From positions 87,851,601-87,915,600 of the forward strand of contig CM057472.1 in NCBI GenBank assembly GCA_030035585.1: a stretch of 64,000 bases of DNA, written 5' to 3'. This DNA is from Dugong dugon (taxonomy: Eukaryota; Chordata; Mammalia; Sirenia; Dugongidae). Under the pieces are notes generated by a model. That model worked only from the letters and a program-made list of their open reading frames with translations. It had not been told where the DNA came from and ran no database searches. The translations under genes were made by a program, and so were the position numbers. Of the stretch, positions 1 through 12,257 are shown in pieces (positions within the stretch are counted from its first letter, which is position 1; each line of letters opens with the position of its first letter).

Positions 1-1560
1 CATTTTCCTTCAACAGTCTCTCATTTGTTGCTTCAATTCACATCATTTCTCCATTTTTTTTGCTGTCTGCCATAATTCTGGATGAAATTATAAAGTGCCC
101 TAAAAAATCCCACCTTCTGTCCTTGATTACTTTCAATGCTTCTGATAAACCCATTGGAAGTTTGGTGGCAACTATGTAATTTAACTCTAAGGGACAACAG
201 GAATGGAAGCCTTAGGCCCATCTTTTATGCGGATAATAGAAAAATGTTATCATGTATGCATATTTCTCAAAGTTTGTTTTTTTCTTAATTCAATTTCAGG
301 TGTAAGATATTGTCCATGTGCCTGGAAATTAGTTAACTCATTCACACCTTAAAGGCACATAATTTCATGCTTTGATGTTTATAAGGGAGGATTGTGCAAT
401 ACAAAGGCATAAGGAATATGAAATCAATCACAAATTTAAGAAAAAAATGCAATAAGCTTACCTTACACCAAATAGAGGAAAAAATTAATAATTAGGCAGC
501 CTCTTTCCAAATATTCAATAATATGCCATTTTCAATGAATCAGTTAGGAAAAATAATAATTTAATCACAGAAAATAAGTGCAGAGTTTTTGAAAAAATGT
601 ATACCACTCACATGACTTTATATTATTAATTGAACATCTCATTAGAATTATGTGTTTTCTAATTTATTTTTTCTTCCAGCAGTATAGAGATGTGCAGGTA
701 CTAAACAGGGGTTCTTTAGCTATTGGATATGCAACTTGTTTGAGCAAATTAGTAAAGACCCCTACCCTTCACAGTTGAGTAGGAGTGCCCCTACCTGACA
801 TTCAAAACTCCCAAACCCTAGAACTCTTAGAAATCATAGTTGTTAGGAGGAGATTGCATTTTTTTTGACCCCCATATTAGACATTTTTTAAGAAAATAAA
901 GTCCCAAACTGGCTGAATTCTATCTGCTAAATGTTCTTTTGGTTTCTCTTCCTGAAATACTAGCTGAATAGTTATGATATGGAAAGGAAAAGAATGGAAT
1001 GCCATATTTTAGTTGGTAGGATTTAGTTTGTGGTTTTCTTCACACGACTGTGGTTGAACTGCGGAGTGGACAATCATGAGTTCTGTGGATGAGGCCAACT
1101 GATTTCTTGGTTCTCTCTTTGGCGTCCTCTCTTCTGGCAGCGACACCACTGCAGACTGAGAGCAGTGACCAGGAAGTAAGAAAAGTATAGCATTTCTACC
1201 TGGTCTAGCAAATGGGAAAGTATACAGAGAAAAGGGTTTGCCTTTGAAGGATGCTGACATTTTAATTTTTATTCCTTACGCCAGACGTATTTATCTGCTA
1301 AGTCATTAAAGAGAACAAGTTGTGTTTGTCTTCTTCGTGTCTGCTATCTTGCCACCGAAAAGTTTTATCTATTGAAACATCTTGGATAGATATTCTATTT
1401 TGGCACAACTAGCACTAATAACTTCAATTTATAGAACGCTTTTTTTCAAAGTAACCCCACATTTTTATATACATACTCTGTGTTGAAATTTACAAGATAT
1501 TTTCATGAGGGAGTTTAACACCGGACATCTTTCTAATCATACGGGGGAGACTGAGTTTAG
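1..1560. other. AT-rich unassigned DNA
   Basis: I recognise no gene or repeat family here. Short open frames at 33-221 and 1009-1260 on the minus strand have no family resemblance, codon pattern or splice context and look like chance. Ancient decayed repeats may be present but cannot be named by eye. Confidence 0.5.
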
Positions 1561-1564
1561 TTCA

Positions 1565-1700
1565 ACAAGTAATTATTAAACACCTATTATGTGACAGGTA
1601 CTGTATTGGGGTCTGATAAAAGTGATCCAAAATGAATCATACAAGATCCCCTCTCTTACGGTCCTTCAGACTTAGTGTAAAAAGGCACACAGAGGGCCAT
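1565..1700 (-). repeat. L2 LINE 3' fragment
   Basis: The plus strand carries the antisense L2 3' signature: an 'attattaaacacctattatg' type start, then 'tgacaggtactgtattgggg', then a degraded block matching the 'ggtccctgccctcatggagc' stretch. It is an old diverged fragment with uncertain edges. Confidence 0.5.
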
Positions 1701-1962
1701 GATTAACAATGATAGCGTTTAGACCTGGGATTCTTGGGATGAGAATTGGAGCACTGGTAAATTACTTGTCATGCGCTGACTTCTGATTTAGAACTCTCTC
1801 CTCTTTCTCTGTCTTGTTTCCTTGCTAGCTCACTAACTTTTGGCATTTCTTCCCATTTACATGATCTTGCTACTCTGCATTCATTGTTTAAATGAATATT
1901 CATTTAGTATATATAATTCTACCAAGAACCCAAAGAACTATAGTTTTTTTTCACATCACTAG

Positions 1963-2140
1963 TCTCAGCTGGCGCAATGATTAAGAGCTCGGCTGCTAAC
2001 CAAAAGGTCGGCAGTTTGGATCCACCAGCTGCTCCTTGGAAATCCCGTGAGGCACTTCTACTCTGTCCTGTAGGGTCACTGTGAGTCTGAATTGACTCAA
2101 AGGCAGTGAGTTTGGCTTGGTTTGTTTGTTCGTTTGTTTT
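1963..2140 (+). repeat. AfroSINE, short subtype
   Basis: A tRNA-derived afrotherian SINE. The head 'ggcgcaatgattaagagctc' is followed by 'ggctgctaaccaaaaggtcg', the central 'tactctgtcctgtagggtca', the tail 'ctgtgagtctgaattgac' and a T/G-rich end (tttgtttgttcgtttg). The first bases of the usual GGAGCCCTGG head are eroded. Its minus strand forms part of a spurious open frame at 1996-2223. Confidence 0.9.
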
Positions 2141-2210
2141 ATTCTCAGTTCAGAGAGGAAGCATGAGTAGCACACAGGGAAAATGTTGGGAATAAATTTC
2201 ATCTGCTGGA

Positions 2211-2448
2211 ACGCACTATCCAACAGAAATATGGTGAAAGTTACATAAGTAATTTAAAATTATCCAATAGCCATGTTAAAAATGTAAAAAGAAACAGTTT
2301 TTCAATAATCTGGATTACCAGTTTTTAAATTTAAATGACTTATAATTAAAAACAATAAAATACTCAGTTCTTCATCACAGTAGCCACATTCCACGTGCTC
2401 AAGAGCCACACAATGCTATTGAATGACCACTGTATTGGACAGGGCAGG
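2211..2448. mobile_element. hAT-type MITE with CTGTCCAATA-like ends
   Basis: The left end reads 'gcactatccaacagaaatat' and the right end 'tgtattggacagggcag'. The two are approximate inverted repeats of the CTGTCCAATA type seen in old mammalian non-autonomous hAT elements. The interior has the expected 'agccacattccacgtgctca' stretch. I recognise the element class but not its exact Repbase name. Confidence 0.6.
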
Positions 2449-2751
2449 GTTAGAATGCATTACAGGCTTATGCATATGTAGCAGATTCTTGGCCTTCACA
2501 TGGTATTAAGTCTTAATTTTGAAAAGCTTCGTTTGTTTGCACATGGAAGGGAAGGAAGAGATATAGAAAGCTTGCCTAGGGCACAGATCAAGAACTTAGG
2601 TTTCCCAACTCCTGGTTCAATACCCTATTCTACTATATCACACTAGGGAAAAGGAGATATGGGGAAGGAGGAAAGAATAAGAGCCGGCATTGATCATGCA
2701 TTTAATTTATGTTGGGCACTTATCAAGGACTTTATATGCATTTTTTAAAAT

Positions 2752-3409
2752 TTTATTTATTTGGTTGTTGTTGCTGAGAAATGCACAGCGAAATATACAC
2801 CAATTCAACTGTTTCTACATGTGCCATTTAGGGACATTGATTATATTCTTTGAGTTGTGCAACCATTCTTATGCTCCTTTTCTGAGTTGTTCTTCCCCCA
2901 GTAACATAAACTCACTGCCCTCTAAGGTTCCTATCTAATCTTTCAAGTTGCTGTTGTCAGTTTGATCCCATATAGATACTTGTTAAAAGAGCATAATGCT
3001 CAAGACAGATATTTTTTATTAATTAAGCTAAACTATTGTTTGGTTTCAGGAACACTTCAGGGGATATTTTTGTTTAACGTTTAAACATTATCTCAGGGCT
3101 ATAGTTTCAGGGGTTCATCCAACTTTCATAGCTGTAGGAAGTCTGGATTCCATAATATGAAATTCTATTCTGTATTTTTCCCCTTTTGGTCCGGAGTCTT
3201 CTATAGAATCTTTGATCAAAATGTTCAGTAATAGTAGCTGAGCCCCAGGGAGTTCTTCTGGTCTCATGTCAAAGGAGGCAGTTGTTCATAGAGGCAATTA
3301 GCCACACATTCCATATCCTCCTCCTATTCCTCACACTCCCTCTTCCTCTGTTGCTTTGGGCAAATAGAGACCAACTGTTGTACCTTGGATGGCTGCTTGC
3401 AATATTTTA
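2752..3409 (-). mobile_element. LINE 3' segment, family A, about 660 bp
   Basis: From 'ggttgttgttgctgagaaat' this block aligns by eye with 38713-39027 over about 300 bp (for example 'ttcaagttgctgtt', 'agctaaactattgtttggtt'). It extends further to 'agttcttctggtctcatg' and 'gaccaactgttgtaccttgg'. These last two modules also occur in the 28196-28899 element. The T-rich left edge implies a 3' poly-A on the minus strand. Imperfect flanks 'tgcattttttaa' and 'agcattatttttaa' may be the target duplication. Whether it belongs to L1 or another LINE cannot be decided here. Confidence 0.6.
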
Positions 3410-3427
3410 AGCATTATTTTTAATTGT

Positions 3428-3583
3428 TATGTTGTTAGGTGCTGTCCAGTCGGTTCCGACTCACAGTGACTCTATAGGACGGAGTAGAACTGTCCCATAG
3501 AATTTCCAAGGAGAGGTTGGTGGATTTGAACTGCTGACCTTTGATAAGCAGCCGAGCTCTTAACCACTGTGCCACCAGGGCTC
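3428..3583 (-). repeat. AfroSINE, short subtype, with RTE-like tail
   Basis: Antisense SINE. It begins 'atgttgttaggtgctgtcca', which is the RTE 3' tail, continues 'ttccgactcacagtgactct' and ends in the antisense head 'aaccactgtgccaccagggc'. It abuts the right end of the preceding LINE segment. Confidence 0.92.
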
Positions 3584-3639
3584 ATCCCATCCCATAGTGG
3601 GTTTTTAACCACCATGTCTAGCATCAGTCCAAGCTTTCT

Positions 3640-3755
3640 CAAATACTAGGCCTGCTGCTAGATAAATGACCTTGGTAAGGTTATTAAACTTATCCCAGTT
3701 CCAGTTTCCTCATCTATAAAATGAGGAATGTAGAATGCTTGCTGTTATTTTTAAA
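3640..3755 (+). repeat. MIR fragment
   Basis: The stretch 'ccagtttcctcatctataaa' followed by 'atgaggaatgtag' is the MIR core and 3' region. It is diverged and is cut off by the next AfroSINE. Confidence 0.55.
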
Positions 3756-3756
3756 G

Positions 3757-3921
3757 GGAGCCCTGGTGGCATAGCGGTTAAGAGCTTGGCTGCTAACCAG
3801 AAGGTCAGCAGTTCAAATCCACCAGCTGCTCCTTGGAAGCCCTGTGGGGCAGATCTACTCTGTCCTGTAGGGTCACTGTGAGTCAGAATCGACTTGATGG
3901 AAACAGGTTTGGTTTGGCGTG
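3757..3921 (+). repeat. AfroSINE, short subtype, nearly complete
   Basis: A well preserved copy. Head 'ggagccctggtggcatagcg', B-box-like 'gcagttcaaatccaccag', central 'tactctgtcctgtagggtca' and tail 'gtgagtcagaatcgacttga', ending in 'ggtttggtttggcgtgg'. This is a useful local reference for the subtype. Confidence 0.95.
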
Positions 3922-4319
3922 GTACAGGAAGGGAATCTAAAAAGAGCTTCCCATGTCTCTGCTGCTTCTGAAGTTTTTAAATCCCTGTTCTGGAGTAAGT
4001 CCTCAGGTTGACTCCTGGGGCTCCTGGAGCATTTATTGAATATAATATAATAAAAATCAAGTTCCCTAAAATTTTCATCATCATTTGGAACATTAATATT
4101 TCAATATTATAGGGCTTTGTAACATATATACCTTGCAATAAAGGGACATTGTAGGAGCACAATTTCCATGGGATATATCCTATCTTTAAAAAAAAAAAAA
4201 AAAATCCAGTTTAGGGATTTATTGAGTGACTACATACTAGGATTGAATATTTAAAAAAAATAAAATAAGAGGATCAGTGCATATTATTTTATAAGTCCAT
4301 TGCTTTTTATTCCTTGAAA

Positions 4320-4410
4320 TGAACTTACATTAATTTCATGACCATTTATTAAGCACCTACTCTTTGCCACTGATGATGCTAGGTTTTGAGGCTATAAATG
4401 CATATTTATT
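4320..4410 (-). repeat. L2 or MIR fragment
   Basis: 'ttattaagcacctactcttt' followed by 'gatgatgctaggttttgagg' matches the antisense 3' part of L2/MIR-type ancient repeats. A poly-A run lies upstream at 4188-4204. The fragment is too short to choose the family. Confidence 0.45.
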
Positions 4411-6515
4411 GTATTTTAATAAAAATGATTGATTCCAAGGGAACCTTGCCTTTCTAATAGTTTCTGTAAAAGACTTTAATCTCTTTAAGTGCCATAATTT
4501 TGAGCAAATATTCTGCTCTGAGTTCAGTGGTTCTTAGCTTATACTGAATCAGTATCTTCATAGCATCCTTACTTTAACTGGTTGATAAAAGGAGAATAAA
4601 TTAGTTTGTGGACACTCCACCTCTGTTGCCCTCTGAGATGTAATTTTGACAATTCCCTGTGTATTTGCTACTCTATGAGAAGATGTACAAGAAAAGTAAA
4701 AATAGGAAAACAAAAAAACCCTTGATAAATTCCCTCCTAGTCATCCCTCCCTTGAGAGTATGGGATTGAGATAGAAAACTTTGATCAAAAAGAAAAAAAT
4801 GAGACTATGTGAAGACTCTAACCATTCATTCTGTTCAATGCCTATGCCCCATTAATGAATTTGCTCAGATTAAAGTTTTGTAGATTCCATTTCCTAGATG
4901 AAACAAAATAATTATATCAAAAGGCCATCCAAATCAGTCAAATTCTCTGCTAGGAAACTTCTTTTGTACAGTCATTTTCAGAATGTATGAAAAATACCTT
5001 TAAGCATTGAATAATACAGCTATGGAGTTGAATAACAGAAAATGATGAGGTAGGGAAACAAAAATATGTGCAAGCAAAGGAAAGAAGAGATGTTTTTGAA
5101 AATGATATTTCAAAAAAGATATAGAGATGATTAACTAGTGTGATGCTGTAGGGAGTTTCAGGAACAGGTAGAGTATAAGCAAAGGTACAATGGAACAAGC
5201 CTGAGGAAAAGGGCAGTCCAACCAGGAAGAGGTTGACTTATAGGGGAAAACAGTAGGACCTTTAGAAGTAGAGTATTTGAGGGACCCTTCAACCCAATAT
5301 TTTTTGGCTTTTATGTCAAGGAGGATGACAGTTATTCATTACATAGTTTTAAGGGAAAGATGATTTATGGTGACTTCAACATCATGAAGAACTTGGCAAA
5401 GTCCATAAAATGTCCATGGTATATAACAAATCTTTCATTATGAGTGCTACCTAGAATTAGGTACTTACAAAAACACATTCATGAGAGGAAAAGGTTTCAT
5501 GACCCAGTGGGTAAAATGAGACCAAGACAGTGAGAAATAGTACCAGTGAAAAAGTGAGTAAAAATCTTATGAGAGCATTTAATTGGAAGGGGAGTGGGAC
5601 ACTTCTTGGAGATGATCAGGTACAGCCTGTGGAGGAGGAGATTACTCAGCTGAAGTTATGAAAGTTCCACTTCTGACTTCACCATTGAATGGATAACTCA
5701 CTATTTTGACTTTGTCAGCTTACTTTACATTTTTCACTTGAAAGATCAAGATTAATATGATACATTTCAGCATAAAAATTTACAAGGTTCAGTTAAAAGT
5801 ATTTTATATAGAATAGTAGAAGTGGAAGAGGCCATCTCCCCTGTCCTTCTGCTTCTATTCTAAATTAGCACGAGGGTTCAAATTTTTGATAATAGTCTTT
5901 CCTAATATCCCACGTAAATCCTCTAAAAGTTTGGGCCCATTTATTCTTTTGATGCTCATGGTAACAGCAGTTGATCCACCATTGCTTTAATGATAGCTTA
6001 TCATAGTATCATAGACAGATGTCACCCCACAATTTTCTCTTTTCCAATTATTTCTGATCCTTTTCATTTTAATCAGTTTGCTTGATAGCCTCTGTATCCA
6101 GTTTGATTTCTCCAGCTTTTTGAACAATGTGGAGGCTTGAGCCAGAAAAAAGCACTTCAGCAAGAACGTAACTAATCTTGAAGATATAGAGTATGCCTGA
6201 TAATGCATGCCAGTGGCTGTCAGTTAAGAAATCATGATACTGCATTGCTGACTCACAGTCAGCTAGTGGCTCACTATGGACTCCATGCTTAGAATCCAGC
6301 ATGCTTTTCATACATTGAGCTTATATGTTGGTTTGCATCCAGAAAGGCGCTTGGTCCAGTTGACCTTCACACACAGTTGGTTCACACACTGGTTACTTTA
6401 CCTAACATGGTATTAGTCACAGACAGACAAGGCAGACATCGTGAAGTAAGACATGTCTATCTTTGCTGGCCTCCATTAGACTTATCCTTATTTCTCTCTC
6501 CACTCTTTGGTGAAT
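4411..6515. other. Unassigned AT-rich stretch
   Basis: No gene, RNA gene or clear repeat is recognisable. Open frames at 4950-5198 and 5987-6311 on the minus strand are short and overlap each other in different frames, as expected by chance in AT-rich DNA. Confidence 0.5.
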
Positions 6516-6518
6516 ATC

Positions 6519-6725
6519 TCCAATTTATTGAGAATTACTATGAACTAGACACTGTCTAAGCACTTTATATATATATTCTTGAATGTAATCCTTGTAAGAA
6601 TGGGGTGAGTATTGTAATCTTGATTTTATAGAAGAAGAAACTGAGGCTCGGGTAAAATAACTTGTCCAGGAAGATGTGCTGAGATGTTTGACTCCAAAAT
6701 CCATGCTTTTCACCACCATGGCTGA
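6519..6725 (-). repeat. MIR
   Basis: Antisense MIR in the usual order: 'tttattgagaattactatga', 'agcactttatatatatattc', the core 'agaagaagaaactgaggctc', 'taacttgtccagga', and the 5' part 'ccatgcttttcaccaccatg'. Confidence 0.75.
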
Positions 6726-6869
6726 CCACCAGCTTCTACCACCTCTTAACTTCCATTACAATCCTGAGTGAATCCTTTTCTCACAAATTCTTTTTCTTCT
6801 AATCAACAATATGCTCCCAGAAAATGACTTAAATTCACTCCCAATTAGGTATAAATGTCTGATAATAAG

Positions 6870-7262
6870 AACAACTAACTTCTATTAAATGCCTGACATG
6901 CTCTAGTCCTTGAATGGTGCAAATTGTTAACATGCTCAACTGCTAACCAAAAAGTAGGAAATTTGAGTCCACCCAGAGGTGCCTAGGAAGAAAGGCCTGG
7001 CAATCTACTTCCAAAAAAATCAGCCATTGAAAACTCGACGAGCACAGTTCTACTCTGATCGACATGGGATTTCATGAGTTGGAATTGACTCGACAGCAAT
7101 GCTTTTTTTAAAAAAAAATATGATCTAAGCTCTATACCAGACATTGTACATGCATTATCCTTAATCCTTATAACAATTCTGCAAAATATGTGTTACTCTA
7201 GATTCTAAAAAACTTAAACAACTTGCTCAAAGTGATACAGGAAGCTGAAAATAGTTTCAGCT
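6870..7262 (-). repeat. MIR split by an AfroSINE
   Basis: The left part (6870-6907, 'ttctattaaatgcctgacat') and right part (7120-7262, 'taagctctataccagacatt' then 'acaacttgctcaaagtgata') are pieces of one antisense MIR. They are separated by the SINE at 6908-7119. The repeated 'atgctctag' and 'atgatctaag' at the junctions look like a degraded target duplication. Confidence 0.65.
6908..7119 (+). repeat. AfroSINE, long subtype
   Basis: The long subtype is marked by 'gagtccacccagaggtgcct', 'gaaaggcctggcaatctact' and 'ccattgaaaactcgacgagc'. The tail 'gagttggaattgactcgac' is followed by 'gcaatgc' and a T/A run. It is inserted in an older MIR. Confidence 0.9.
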
Positions 7263-7636
7263 AATGAGGCTTATTTCTGTCACAGTATGTGAGAAAAATG
7301 TCAACATTAAATAAATGTTTTTCTTACCGTTCCAGATCTCATCCAGCAGTAGGGAAGGAATATGGCAGGTCAGGTGGACTTTCTTCCCTGTTCTTAGAAC
7401 ATACTAGCTGGGAGCTGAATAATCTATCCACTCAGGAAACTAACATGGCCTACATTTTTTTTTTTTCTGTCCATTAGCCAGATATTGGCAAGGAATAAAT
7501 TAGTTAAATAGAACATGCCGTTTTAAAACATAGAATAAAATCTCATAGAAAGTGAGAATGATAGACCATATCGTTTGGCCTCCTGCCTTCAGGCAGACAA
7601 TGGGCTATTCCTTTTATGTGAGTCTCTAGGGATGGA
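7263..7636. other. Unassigned stretch
   Basis: No gene or repeat family is recognised. The open frame at 7289-7477 ends in a T-run and has no recognisable domain. Confidence 0.45.
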
Positions 7637-7810
7637 GGAGTCCTAGTTGAGCAGTGGTTAAGAGTTTGGCTACTAAACAAAAGGCCGGCAGTTGGAACCC
7701 ACTAGCTGCTCCCTGGAAACCCTGTGCGGCAGTTCTGTAGGGTCGCTGTGAGTTGGAATGGACTCGACTGCAACAGGTTTTTTTTGTTTGTTTGTTTGTT
7801 TTTTTGTTTT
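7637..7810 (+). repeat. AfroSINE, short subtype, with 11-bp TSD
   Basis: Head 'ggagtcctagttgagcagtg', middle 'ggccggcagttggaaccc', tail 'gtgagttggaatggactcga' and a long (TTTG)-rich end. It is bounded by CTAGGGATGGA at 7626-7636 and CTAAGGATGGA at 7811-7821, a target-site duplication with one mismatch. Confidence 0.95.
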
Positions 7811-7821
7811 CTAAGGATGGA

Positions 7822-9669
7822 ATTTACATACATATTGTTTGGATCCAGAACTAGTACTACTAACATGCTTGATTGTCACTAATTCAACTGACCATCAAAC
7901 CAGTATTATATCTATCAGGCTTAAACCAAATAAATGTCATCTTTTTTTGAGAGATATTGGAAGAATGGAATCTAAGTCCTTTTAAGATTTTAGCTGTATT
8001 GAATCTGGAAGGAAACCTCACTCACATGGCTCTGTGAGGTTTGATATTTAATAGATCAAAGTAGAAAAACAGTCCCTCTCACTTCACAGTGAATTCTCTC
8101 TGGATGGCATAGATCTATCAATGATCAATGTGGACCATGGAATAGCAGGGAAGGTATTCATTTACAGGGAAAAGGTCTTATTGCCATCATAGTAATGATA
8201 TCACCCACCCATTTCGGCAAAAAATAAAACATACAGCAGTCTCATCTTTATCATAGATATATATTTGATTCCTCTTGAACTGGGCAAGACACCAAACTAA
8301 TTGAATTTTAAGTTGTTTATAACTGAAGCCCTTCCAAATAAAATAAATGAAACCCAACCAAAATGACTGAACCCTTCAAATCAGTGGGCTAAGTATCTCT
8401 TAAACCGATTTTTCTCCTTACCTCTTTTGAAAAGCAGTTCACATGCTAATGTATATAGCCGTTTTAGCAATGTTTATAATGCATTTATATCCACACATGT
8501 ACATTTACTTACACCTACATGTGCATACTTAGGACACATACAAAGAAAGTACTAGCTTTTCATAATTTTAAAGGCACAAGAAATTGACTGCTTAAGACTA
8601 AAATGCACACTATTGAAGTGTAAATTGTATATTTTGAAAATGCTTTCAGAAAGTCCATTAATGGGTTCTCAGAGATTGAGTAGAATTATAAATGCTGGCA
8701 GACACAGTCTCTAGTCTTACAACCTTTCCCTTAGTAGTGTGTCCTCATAAAATGCATGCCTTCGTTATTCCTTCTTTTCTGTCTGATGGAATAAATTTCC
8801 AAGGTTAGTTTTTACCTCATGGGAGCTTTATCCCAAAGAGATGCATGCATTGTCATAATTTATTGTATTTTATAATACTCTCTCTTCGGAAAACTGAAGA
8901 TAAATTAAAATCACACAAAGCTGGTGCTTGAATGTGCTGTAGATTTTTGTCTATTATAAGTCACATAAAAAGAGTAGGTACCCTTATCTCTTGATTGTCC
9001 ATGTTGATCAACCTATGTGATATTTTTAAATCCACCCTGGCTTCTGGGCCACACCAAATTGTTAGTCAAGATGCATTTGGTTGAGTGAATGATCTTAATA
9101 CTAGCTTAAATAGAATAATATTTGAAAGATACATGTTCTTAAATCCCCATTTTTCTCTTTCATTTCCCCCCACAAAGTAACTCATTCATTTCAGACAAAT
9201 CACAGACTGTTTTTCACTATGTATTGTTCTTGATCATACACACCACTGTTTCCTTCCTTCATTAGCAGAGACAACTGGGCATTAACTATGATATAATTCT
9301 GAAAAAAATATTGGCAGTTCCATTAAGATACTGTCTGTGGCAAATATAAAGAGAGTTTGAGTTTCGTCTGTTCTGAATGGTAAACAGTTTTCTTTCTAAT
9401 TCTGTGAATCTGACACTTCTCACCAAGACCGTGAATTACTCTTAGCAAACCCCAAACCATCTTCTGATGAATGGAATGCTCTTGCTGAATTCTGACTCAG
9501 AATGCTCATTCTCATAAGGAAAATACCTAGACTCTCCTAAATGTAGTTGCTGGGACTTGCAGCTCTTAAGCAAAGATACAAATTCGTACAGTTGAAGAAA
9601 TACTAGTGAAGTATATATTATTGCCCTCATGACACAAAATGCTCGTGGAAAACACTCTATCAATTCCAA
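7822..9669. other. Unassigned AT-rich stretch
   Basis: No gene and no nameable repeat. It is dominated by A/T-rich single-copy-looking sequence with occasional poly-A and poly-T runs. The minus frame at 9442-9669 has no recognisable features. Confidence 0.5.
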
Positions 9670-10070
9670 TTATGTTCTAGGGAAAAAAAGGCAAACCGAA
9701 TGAAAGGCAATCCCAGAATATTTGACTGGGCTGGTTATAGTTGCCGAACAATATGTAATTGTAAGAAGTGCACCAAAATGATAAAAATAAACTGAGTATT
9801 CGTTAAAGAAATGCAAACATGGCTATAAAAGATTCTGGAAAGTGATTTAGCTTTCTATATTACTTCTTCATCACTTGATTATTTTACTGTTTCATTTCTA
9901 TTTACATACTCAGTTGATTCTTTTGCATCTGGATTTTGCACAATTCTTTCAATAATGTACGGTTCGGTAGCTTTAATTACAGGACTGTTAAAGTTCACAT
10001 TCTACTATTCATCTTGTTATCTCTAGTAATGGAAGGTTGGAATAAATGCGCATAATTACACGGTTGGTCT
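9670..10070. other. Repeat-free block, possible conserved element
   Basis: No repeat signature is visible. It is dense in homeodomain-type ATTA/TAAT cores, for example 'ctttaattacaggactgtta' and 'cgcataattacacggttgg'. This is a compositional impression only; conservation has not been tested. Confidence 0.25.
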
Positions 10071-10619
10071 TAAATTATTTTTATATTGCTCTTGCCAGAA
10101 TACACTTGAAAAGCAGCATTTGTTCTCTAAGATTTATTTTTTCATGGTAGTAGTTTTAGCAAAATAAAAGTTATAAATACATAAATGGAGTGATCCTATG
10201 AGTTTACTCTCTATAGTTATTATTATTTTTTTAAATTAATTCCTACCTGTGTGTCTATCAGAGCTGCTGGGACAGGAGGTGCTTGGAGTCTATGGGGTCG
10301 GGGGGAAAGTCATATATCAGAACTCTGACAACATAAACTTTTCATTCATGGAATATTTATCACTTGATCTGTCATTCTACCCACCTGTGGCCAACTAACT
10401 CAGCAACCTACCACTCTATGGAACAAGTGACTCTAAGACGCTTTTGAATGAGTCTGATTTTCAATCTAAAGCCATGCCATGCTGTGAAAGTAAGGAGAAT
10501 TTTCTTGTTTGAATTATGCTAGAAATAGTTTCATACTGCCACATCTATAGTACTCAAAACCGCTTATAAGAATCTGAGCAGCATCGAAGAGAGACAAATT
10601 AGTCTTTACAAGTATTTAA

Positions 10620-10821
10620 ACCAGTTACCATCAAGTTGACTCTTGACTCCTGGCAACCCTATCTGCATCAAAGTAGAAATGTGTTCCATAGGGTTTTCAA
10701 TGGCTGTTTTTTGGAAGTAGATTGCCAGGCCTTTCTCCTGAGGCATCTCTAAGTGGACTCTAACCACCAATCTTTCAGTTAGCAGCGAAGCCTCTTAACC
10801 ATTTGCACTACCCCGGGGGCT
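10620..10821 (-). repeat. AfroSINE, long subtype
   Basis: Antisense copy: 'ccagttaccatcaagttgac', 'aatggctgttttttggaagt', the diagnostic 'agattgccaggcctttctcc', and the head complement 'taaccatttgcactaccccg'. It lies just left of a MIR. Confidence 0.9.
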
Positions 10822-10833
10822 CTTTAGATGAAA

Positions 10834-10995
10834 TTACTGGGTGCCTATTATGTGCCAAGCATTGAGCTTGCTACCAAAGAGACTTTTACCAGAGAGCTAT
10901 GTCATCCTTGCAAGTTAAAGACGATGTGAGCTCATCTTTTCATTTAAGAGAAGGGAGCTCAGAGAGTTAAAGAGAAGAGGGGGTTAAAACCTACT
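10834..10995 (-). repeat. MIR
   Basis: 'gtgcctattatgtgccaagc' then 'atgtcatccttgcaagttaa', then the degraded core 'ttcatttaagagaagggagc' and 'cagagagttaaagagaagag'. The order is that of an antisense MIR. Confidence 0.6.
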
Positions 10996-11083
10996 TTTGC
11001 CAATGTCATCATTCCGTGTTCCTACCGTTAACCGTATTTTCCAATTTTTTTTTTCTTCTTCTTCTTAACCACAGAACCGCCCT

Positions 11084-11586
11084 TTTTATGGGTTGAATTG
11101 TGCCCCCTCACCATCCCTCCCCCCAAAAGAGAAAGAAAAAAGATATGTTGAAGTCTTAATCCTTGGTTCTTGTGAATATGACCTAACTTGGAAATAGGGT
11201 CTTTGCAGATGAAATTAGTTAGTATGAGGCCATACTGCAGTAGGGTGGGCCCTAATCCAATCTGACTGGTATTCTTATAAAAAGAGGAGGGGAGACATAG
11301 ACAGAGATAGGAAAACACCGTGTGAAGACAAAAAGTCACAGAGAGAAAACGGCCATGTGTACACAGAGTCAGGGGTTGGAGTTATATGTACACCAAGGAA
11401 CACCTAGTGCTACTAGAAGCTGGAGGAGGCAAGGAAAGATCCTCCCATAAAGACCTGGAAGGAGCATGGCCCTGCCAGCACCTTGATTTAGGATTCTAGC
11501 CTCTAGAACTTTAAGAGAATAAATTTCCGTTGTTTTAGGTCACTAAGCTTGTGGTAATTTGTTATGGCATCCCTGGGAAACTAATG
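11084..11586 (+). mobile_element. MLT1-type MaLR solo LTR
   Basis: A nearly full-length old LTR. It starts 'ttatgggttgaattgtgccc' and contains 'agggtgggccctaatccaat', 'ctgactggtattcttataaa' and 'gcaccttgatttaggattct'. The poly-A signal region is 'agaataaatttccgttgttt', and the end is 'atttgttatggcatccctgg'. No internal MaLR sequence is attached. The 103-codon minus frame at 11028-11339 is antisense noise through this LTR. Confidence 0.85.
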
Positions 11587-11807
11587 GTCTGCCTCTCCCC
11601 CTTTTCTTCAGAAAACAAGGTTTCGGGTAAATGGTCTTTAAACAAACCCACTGTTTGACTCTAGTAAAATGGTGTGGAAAAGAAGAATGAGGAATGCATT
11701 CCAGACACACTGATACCAGTCTGGAACTTTCCTCATAATATCTCATGAGTGTCCTGGGTATGTCGTTTGAGATCTAAGCATTAAAAGAGGAGAGTGCCTT
11801 TTGGAGG

Positions 11808-11810
<3 letters not shown>

Positions 11811-11864
<54 letters not shown>
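11811..11864. repeat. (GT)27 microsatellite
   Basis: An uninterrupted GT dinucleotide run of 54 bp. A perfect run of this length is normally polymorphic. Confidence 0.98.
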
Positions 11865-11866
<2 letters not shown>

Positions 11867-11874
11867 CCACAGTG

Positions 11875-12245
11875 GGGCCTGCACTCCTTACACATCAGTG
11901 AGGATGAAATCAGCGCAGCTCTTCTTTCTCTTTAGGGTGGCTGTGTTGTTCTTCAGATGAATAGCTTGCCCTGGAGAGAAATACTGCCTTTATATTAAGA
12001 TTAGATTAGTTTTCACTCTGCCCTATTTTACCACTAAATTCAAATCCCTCCGCAATCTACTTCCAAGTCTACCCTGGGCAAAAATTCAGTTTAATAAATG
12101 GTTTATGTGCCATTATTTCTCATCAATATGTAAAAACTAAAAGGGATTTTAAAAATCTATACATCTTGGGTAAGATATGAAATTTGATCTAGGGAGAAAA
12201 GAACATTCTTAGAAGTGTTTCTAATTTCCAACCAAGTCATTACTC
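11875..12245. other. Unassigned stretch
   Basis: No gene or nameable repeat is recognised between the GT microsatellite and the next AfroSINE. Confidence 0.4.
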
Positions 12246-12257
12246 CTACTAATGTTA

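Noticed and set aside
11028-11339. 103-codon minus-strand frame with a poly-lysine end
   Set aside because: It runs antisense through an MLT1-type LTR and a T/TTC-rich tract; no protein resemblance.
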